From Eupeodes corollae (Eukaryota > Arthropoda > Insecta > Diptera > Syrphidae): a stretch of 64,000 bases of DNA. This document shows, in pieces, positions 57,931 to 64,000 of the stretch (position 1 is the stretch's first letter; each line of letters opens with the position of its first letter). The translations under genes were made by a program, and so were the position numbers. The notes beneath the pieces are model-generated. The model was not told where the DNA came from, did no database searches, and saw only the letters and a program-made list of their open reading frames with translations. Location: the NCBI RefSeq assembly GCF_945859685.1, contig NC_079147.1, positions 180,713,174 through 180,777,173 on the forward strand, in the 5' to 3' direction.

Positions 57931-58067
57931 ATAGCACAACAGTCCGTTGAGAACTAGGGCCTAGTGATTAACAACTCTCAACCATTACTGTGTGCGATTA
58001 ATGTTGTCAGGGATGGAGGGGACCTATATTTTTAACGTGAATCTGAACGGCTAATTTGAGAAAGCAC
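57931..58067 (-). repeat. Short retroposon-like repeat S, copy 2
   Basis: Reverse complement of 30070-30210. Both copies have 'gtgctttctcaaattagccg', 'cactaggccctg' or 'cactaggcccta', and 'caacggactgttg' or 'cgacggactgttg'. Confidence 0.65.
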
Positions 58068-58139
58068 ACACCACGGGTTCTATATCTTATAAGTTAATTA
58101 AAAACTTAAGTAATAAAAATACATTATTTAGAATTCATA

Positions 58140-58760
58140 GAAAAATTATTTTACAGTCAATCGAGATTGATCAAATTGACTGTGGAAATTCGGTGGTAGA
58201 TGTACTTTGGATTTGAAGGTGCTTTTGAAATTATCGATAGACAGATATTGGTCAAACAATTATGATTGTATGGTGTGTTTCGAAGTGAGTTGCAATAGTT
58301 CAAGTCTTATTTTTCGAATAGAAGCCAGAAAATTAAGGTGAATAATAAAATATCTAATGCGATTAAAAATGGTCTTGGGATTCCACAAGGTCTTTCTCTT
58401 TTTTTTCTCACATTTATTCCTTTAATATTGTGATGTAAAGTTGCGGATGATAGCCTTATCTACATTCATGGAGAGAATGTAGAAACTTTGTACTGGAAAA
58501 TGTAAATAATTGGTTGAAATGGAACAAGCAAGGTGAGTGTGAGTAAAACTAAAATGTATGAAATGCTAAGTGAATACTGAAATAATCGTGTTTATGGATA
58601 GTGTGTCTCTAAACTGTGTTGGAAGTTTATAATACTTAGGTGTAATTATAGAATCAAGAAGCATGCAAGCTATGTCAGTGCAAAGATTATTCCTCAAGCA
58701 GAATAGGAATCTACTATTTTAGTTAATAATGCTTAAGTGATACTACATTTTAATTATTAT
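58140..58760 (+). mobile_element. LINE-G relic
   Basis: Plus-strand RT remains: 'GIPQGLSLF' near 58378 (RT GxPQG motif) and 'ADDSLIYIHGENVETLY' near 58444 (catalytic ADD). Between them, segments are lost or shifted. Probably Jockey/CR1-like; 5' end missing. Confidence 0.6.
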
Positions 58761-58839
58761 TCAACTTTGCTATTCAGTTCCAATGTGGATGTCAATATAC
58801 CACTTCCAAATAGGAGAATGATGGGCATTTACACTCCAA

Positions 58840-59700
58840 TTTTTTTTTTTAAATAAACGGGCACTGAAGGGGTTATTAATACCCTTAACATGTTTAAAGT
58901 TTAAACACAGTGCGAGCTTTAGGAAAAAGGGAAGAATTTAAGAGGAGATACATCCGCACATTTGTCTTAAAGTTTTGAATATCAAGATGATAGGGAAAAA
59001 CAGAGCTGGGTAAAGCATTCCACATTCTCGATGTGCGGTTAAAAAAAGAATCTCTATAGGTACTTGACAGTCCGAAATTTAGCTCAAGGTTAAACTGATG
59101 TGCATTCCTAGAAGTACGATTATTACGGCTGAATTGTTTGAGGGAGGAATGCTACTGGCTAATTCAACAGAACCCTGTTTATAAAAATATCGGTAGAACA
59201 CAAAAAGGCATAAAACATTGCGGTGCTTTGTTCAAGTGACATAATTGTTTCGGTTATAGTTCTATCGCCTATCATTTTCAAAGCTCTTTTCTTGATCCTG
59301 TCCAAAATACTTAAACTTGTTTTAGGGGCACCTGCCCAAATATGCGAGTTATATTCAACTTTTGGACGAATGAAGGCTTTGTAAATTACAGCCAGATCAA
59401 AAGGGGTGAAAAATGTATTGCACGGTCGGAGAAATCCTAAGCACCTAGCAGCATTTCGAATATGTGATCATTCCATAAGAGGTGATCTGTGATACACATA
59501 CCGAGTACTGAAAGTTGATTAGTTTCCTGGATGCAAGTGGGTGGGTTTCGCTTTAATGACAGGAGACAGCATTGAGTTCTCGAAGCATTAAATTCTACAC
59601 GGTTTTTGATTTCCCATTGTACAATGCTGTCGAGATCAGAATTTTATTACCGTGAAACTGGATCTAATATTTTTATTAAAAATAACGTCTTTAAATTATA
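58840..59700 (-). mobile_element. LINE-B copy with poly-A tail
   Basis: Minus-strand LINE 3' portion. The poly-A tail is the T-run at 58840-58850. The 3' UTR 'aaggggttattaataccctt' matches 22422-22442 ('aaggggatattactaccctt'). RT C-terminal and thumb remains continue to about 59690, including the complement of 'gtgatacacataccgagtac'. Degenerate. Confidence 0.72.
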
Positions 59701-60183
59701 AGGACGTTTATATATTACCTAATTTTTAACTACTTATCTACTCTTGGTTTCAGCCAGGAAGGTATGCAGAAATTATAAATATGTATATGTATATGTACTT
59801 GTACATCATCTTACTTTTTTATCAAATTAACCTTTTTTAGTTGTTCAAAATAATCATAATTGGTGCGACAACATTAATCCGATTTGGACCTACTTTATTA
59901 AGGCTTCTTACCATTAAAAGCGAGTTCAACCAATTACTTCTCTGAACCCTAAGTTTTTATTAGTCGTCTTCCACAAAAGCTAGATTATTTTTTATTTTCA
60001 TATCTGTTTCGAATAAGCTGCCACTTATTCTTAGTCTCCGAAATTGTATTTCCTAACTGGGTCAACAATTTTACATAGCCCTACCCACAAGTGCCATAGG
60101 AGTACCATTTTCGAATCTATACTTAAATACTCATCCATACTTGTTTTTAAAACCAAAACTAATTTTTTTGTCAAGACATTTGA
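59701..60183. other. Spf45 3' flank, no gene
   Basis: No gene or repeat recognised. Complementary open frames at 60031-60307 overlap the last Spf45 exon and are not separate genes. Confidence 0.4.
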
Positions 60184-60189
60184 TTTATT
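60184..60189 (-). promoter_or_regulatory. Spf45 polyadenylation signal
   Basis: AATAAA on the minus strand, 35 nt after the Spf45 stop codon, which is a normal spacing. Confidence 0.6.
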
Positions 60190-60223
60190 TCTTAAGAAAA
60201 AATGCACTCCTAGTTTTAAAAAT

Positions 60224-61682
60224 CTATTGCAGTTCAAAGCTTTTAAATTTATCATAATTATAAAAACCAGCTCGAACTTGTCGCCCACCAAAGAAACGTC
60301 CATTTAAATCAACAACGGCTTAAAAAAACAAATATTTTTTAAATTGTTAAGAATTATTGTCATAAACTATTTTATAAGCTTACCTTTAATGGCGCTCTCG
60401 ATTCTTTTGAATTCTACAAATATCCTAACAGCATCTTCTGGAACTGTACCAAACGACTCATGTATAACAACACTTACAACGTCACCATATTTTGTGTTGC
60501 ATTCGTCTTTCACTTCCGGTTCTAATTCACTGTCCACATCTCCTGGACCAACCATGTTCTAAAAAAAATGAGTCATAAAATGCGGGAAAGATTCATACTT
60601 GAGAGACTCACTCTTAGCAAAACAACTTTGCTGGGTTCTTTCATAATCTCAGTTATACTAGGTTCAATTTTTTGGACAGCATCTCCAGCTCCACCTCCAC
60701 CACCAGATGGAGGTGAATTTGGGACTGCAGGTGGAGGTGGCATAAGTAATTCCTTTTCGTGGATAATTCGTCCGCCACGTTTTGAGGTTTTTTCCACTTG
60801 TAACGCCATCGACATTCCTTGCTCCGATTTGCCCAAACCCTGGCCATCCTTAAATCCGTATTTGGCCATGATTTTGGCTGCAACTGAATTTGTTGTGTAA
60901 GGAATTGTGACAGCGGTGGACCTATAAAAAATAAGTTATATTTATCTCGTTGAGCTTGGACCGTTCCTGTTGCCAGTTGCTAACTTACCCATCTCCATTA
61001 GTGAGAGAGATTTCTTGAAGCGATGGAGGTGGAGCGATGGCAGCTCCTTTGTTTCCTCCACCTCCTGATGCTGGTGGTGATCTGACATATGTATCTTCAT
61101 CATTGTGACGATTTGAAAAGCCGGAATATTTCGGAGATGTGTCTTTTCGATTATTATCTAATCCACCAGAATTACCACCGCCACCTCCTCCTCCGCCACC
61201 AGCGTTACTTCGTCGTTTTCTTCTCTCATCGCGTCTTTCTTTGTCCTTATCTCGTTTCTCCTTGATCATCTTCTCGTACTCATTTGGCCACATCGGGTCA
61301 TACTCATCCACAAAATCCCATTCGTAATCGGTTGATTTGTTATTCTCAATAACCGGAGCCAAAGGTTGGCCAATCGTTGTTTTCATTGGCCGTGGTTCGC
61401 TTTTCACTGGAGTGAAAATATCATCTTCTGGGGGTTTCTTGGGTCGAAGACTGATGATTGGAGTTAAAAGCTAGGATAATTTTGATAAAATATACATGAA
61501 GACAATGTTTTTCCAGCAAGAAAAGAAATCAAGAAACTTACAGTTTTCTTCGGTTCCTTCTTTGGTTGGGGATTGGTTGCCTTTTTTATGGCCAGTTGCG
61601 TTTGCAACATTTTAATTCCCGACGACCAGCCATCAATTTGGCCAGCTCGTTGCTTTGTATCCAAGTCATCGTATAAATCCAT
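60224..61682 (-). CDS. Spf45: Spf45/RBM17 splicing factor, 5 exons
   Basis: Exons, 5' to 3': 61682-61542, 61470-60989, 60921-60612, 60558-60384, 60318-60224; introns 71, 67, 53 and 65 bp, all GT-AG with matching phases. 400 residues (human RBM17 401). N-terminus 'MDLYDDLDTKQRAGQIDGWS'; a conserved 'DEYDPMWPNEYEK' block; a charged KR/DE stretch; a Gly run; and 'GAAIAPPPSL'. The G-patch spans about 222-265 ('AKYGFKDGQGLGKSEQGMS'). The C-terminal UHM-type RRM spans about 310-400, with the RXF motif R377-F378-F379 in 'NGRFFGGRQVRAGFY'. Known role: early spliceosome factor that binds ULM peptides of SF1 and U2AF and affects 3' splice-site choice, nuclear. A Pro/Gly insert between G-patch and UHM (PPPPAVPNSPPSGGGGG) is lineage-specific. 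No lesion. Confidence 0.95.
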
Positions 61683-63270
61683 TTATTTATTTGTTTATTT
61701 CAGGAAAATACAATTTGTTTAGATTAAGGAGGAAACTTTTTTTTATTAAAACTCAACAAAAGCGCTTGCTTGATTTTTGTGTGTCTGAAATTATTTTGAC
61801 AGATTTGTTAAGAGAAAATTGAAGCCGAGTTCGTTGGTTGGCGAATTGTTTGCTGTCAGAGGGATCGAAAATAATTATTTGTTGTATTTTCAATTTGTTG
61901 TTGAAGAAAAATTATTAAATAAATTATATCGAAAACAGCAGTTGGCCCAAAGTTTCATTTTGAGGACCAATTTTAAATATTTATTTTCAGAAGAAAGGAA
62001 TTCATCTTACAAATTTGACAAGGACAGCGAAGTTTTAAACTTGCTACGCTCATAAATATCAATTCTAAGGTTAAAGATACGTTCTACAACAAAAGTTAAA
62101 GCAAATACAAAAATTTACTGAGGAGGAACATAAAACCGTTGCAATTAAATACATAATTGGATGTTTTTGTAAACGTGTTTTGGAAAATTGTACTTTTTTA
62201 AAATACAGAAACTGACCTTATGTGTTTTCTTTTTTAGTTCAGAGTCAAAAAAGAAAATCGGCTCTTTTTGCATTAATATACTGTTACTTGCAAGTTAAAA
62301 AGTTGAAGCAAAGGAACCCAGATATATGAACACGACGAATGAGGAACAAAATGTAGTAGATTATTTGTTTTCTACTTTTTACAGCGGCTACTTTCACAGG
62401 ATGACAATTTACAATACCGGAAAATTTGTTTCGAAAAAATCCATTAATTAAAACAAAACACGTTATTAGCATAATTTCTTTACAAATTGAATGAGAAACT
62501 GAAGCTTGAGTAAGAAAAATACTTTAAAACTTGCAAAAAGTGAAAAGTTCAACGTTCAAAATAACGTTGTTTCTAAAGTGTTTGAAAATATCTATGGACA
62601 AAATTAGTGGACTAAAAGTAATTATGCACGATTGGAATATCTTCGAGATTTTTCAGTTGACGGAGAATTGGCAATTATCACTTGATTGGAAGCTATTGAA
62701 AGACTTTTGACAGCTCGTCCAATATTGGAAAATTTTCCAACCGTGTATACTTAGCTTGAGAAAAGAGACTCTTCTGTCTTTTTGCTAAATAAAAAGTGTA
62801 GGAATTTTATATCGAATCTGTCAATTAAACGCAATTTTTTCGAAATTTCTGAACCTTCAATTTTTGTTCGTTGATGTTGTCAAAAATTTTTAATTGTAAT
62901 CAGCAGACAAATTACTATATAATTTTATGTTATTTTAAAATTAATTGAAGACAATTTTTGATAAAGCATCGGACTGCGAGGAAATTTAAAACTGATTTAA
63001 ATTTTTTAGAAGGTGCACAATAGACTTTCTTTAGTTAACTCATATTCATTTTAAAAGAAATGAAAATTAGTTCAGAAGTGTTACGTCAACAAAATAATAA
63101 AAGTTGAAAGATCACAACATTTTTGTTTGTTTAATTGTTCCGTGATTTGTTTAAAACTAAAAAGACTATGAGTGAAGGTTTTTAAATCATATCATAAAGG
63201 ATTTGTAACCATTATTGTCCAATTGAATTATGCAATTACTTTGTTTTATGCATCTATAAAAATCGAAAAA
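61683..63270. other. Spf45 upstream and intergenic sequence, no gene
   Basis: The first few hundred bases upstream of 61682 must include the Spf45 promoter; no TATA box is apparent. The remainder is AT-rich with chance open frames only. Confidence 0.4.
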
Positions 63271-63573
63271 TGGAGCATCCGCTGCCTCTTCAACTTATTT
63301 TATACAGTAGGTACTAGGTACATAAAGCTTTTAAGAAACTTAAAAATTGTGCAACATTTTTTTTGATATAATGGAGCATCCGCTGCCTCTTCAACTTATT
63401 TTATACAGTAGGTACTAGGTACATAAAGCTTTTAAGAAACTTAAAAATTGTGCAACATTTTTTTTGATATAATGGAGCATCCGCTGCCTCTTCAACTTAT
63501 TTTATACAGTAGGTACTAGGTACATAAAGCTTTTAAGAAACTTAAAAATTGTGCAACATTTTTTTTGATATAA
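63271..63573 (+). repeat. Perfect tandem array, 3 x 101 bp
   Basis: Units 63271-63371, 63372-63472 and 63473-63573, each starting 'tggagcatccgctgcctctt' and ending 'tttttttgatataa'. By eye they are identical. No coding capacity. The perfect identity indicates a very recent duplication, or a sequencing/assembly artefact. Confidence 0.95.
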
Positions 63574-64000
63574 CCAAATGTTTCTTATTTTCTAAGAACG
63601 GATATAAGAAATGCCAAAAATGAGGTAATTAAAACACCCAATTTTGAGCAAAGGTAAACTCAAAGACAGCAAACTTCAATAAACACAGAAAGGTCAAATT
63701 GAAATGAAATTCACATAGGTTGTTTTTAATAAGAGTCTGTTCTTGTTTTTTGAGTTTCGCATACAAATATTTTGAGAACTTGAACAATGCAATATCTTTA
63801 ATCCAAATAAAAAATACCGAAATCATAAAATGATATAAAGCTCAAAAAGGAAACGCCGTAAAAAATATCACTAATAAAACGTCACAAATAAAATGTCATA
63901 TCACCTAAACCAACTTTCAATGTCGTAACGTAAACGACCAAAAAGATTGTGGGTGGTTTTGCACTGTGAACGCGTATAAACAGTGAGGTCTGTATGCAAC
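63574..64000. other. Intergenic, no gene recognised
   Basis: AT-rich; nothing identifiable up to the window end. Confidence 0.4.

Noticed and set aside
60031..60307. Two opposed open frames of 87-90 residues at the Spf45 3' end
   Set aside because: They overlap the last Spf45 exon, whose reading frame and stop fit the family.
1..64000. CRISPR arrays, bacterial operons, ribosome binding sites
   Set aside because: The window is clearly eukaryotic: spliced genes, a Pol III tRNA and LINEs. No regularly spaced direct repeats of CRISPR type exist; the only tandem array is the 3 x 101-bp unit without spacers.

Overview
This window is nuclear DNA of a fly, most likely a higher dipteran. It is AT-rich, introns are mostly 53-75 bp, and it carries recognisable orthologues of Drosophila genes together with many decayed transposable elements. 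I could not assign a species.

Four protein-coding genes and one tRNA can be supported. (1) A tRNA-Arg(ACG) lies at 10607-10679 (+). (2) Vps41 (Drosophila 'light') occupies 30754-50264 on the minus strand; I rebuilt it as 15 exons in consistent phase, encoding about 834 residues. (3) B3GALT6/beta3GalTII at 39794-40945 is a single-exon plus-strand gene nested inside Vps41 intron 8. (4) OGFOD3 at 53652-55116 (+) has three exons, the last one short and easily missed. (5) Spf45/RBM17 at 60224-61682 (-) has five exons and encodes 400 residues. Their roles are separate housekeeping ones: lysosomal and vacuolar tethering, proteoglycan linker synthesis in the Golgi, a membrane-anchored 2-oxoglutarate oxygenase, and pre-mRNA splicing.

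Most of the rest is transposon-derived. From left to right: a LINE relic (270-1860); a candidate element with GGGAACG ends (2379-3198); a long gene-poor stretch (3.2-10.6 kb); a DUF4817-type mariner-like relic split by a Tourist-like MITE (11.5-12.7 kb); a LINE with endonuclease and reverse transcriptase remains (12.7-14.4 kb); an LTR-retrotransposon gag relic split by a hAT element (16.4-18.6 kb); and a boundary-complete Transib/RAG1-like DNA transposon (19683-22354). That last element has CACAGTG ends and a 5-bp target duplication, and it is the most interesting object in the window. After it come a LINE 3' end (22.4-23.1 kb), dispersed repeats and a MITE family (26.7-32.0 kb), and the Vps41 locus, whose three long introns are full of LINE and MITE debris. 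Beyond Vps41 lie LINE relics (51.0-51.7 and 58.1-59.7 kb), a Tc1/mariner relic (55.7-56.6 kb) and a perfect 3 x 101-bp tandem array (63271-63573).

All homology statements come from reading translations and recalling families. No database search was run. LINE clade names are therefore tentative, and the families are labelled LINE-A to LINE-G here.
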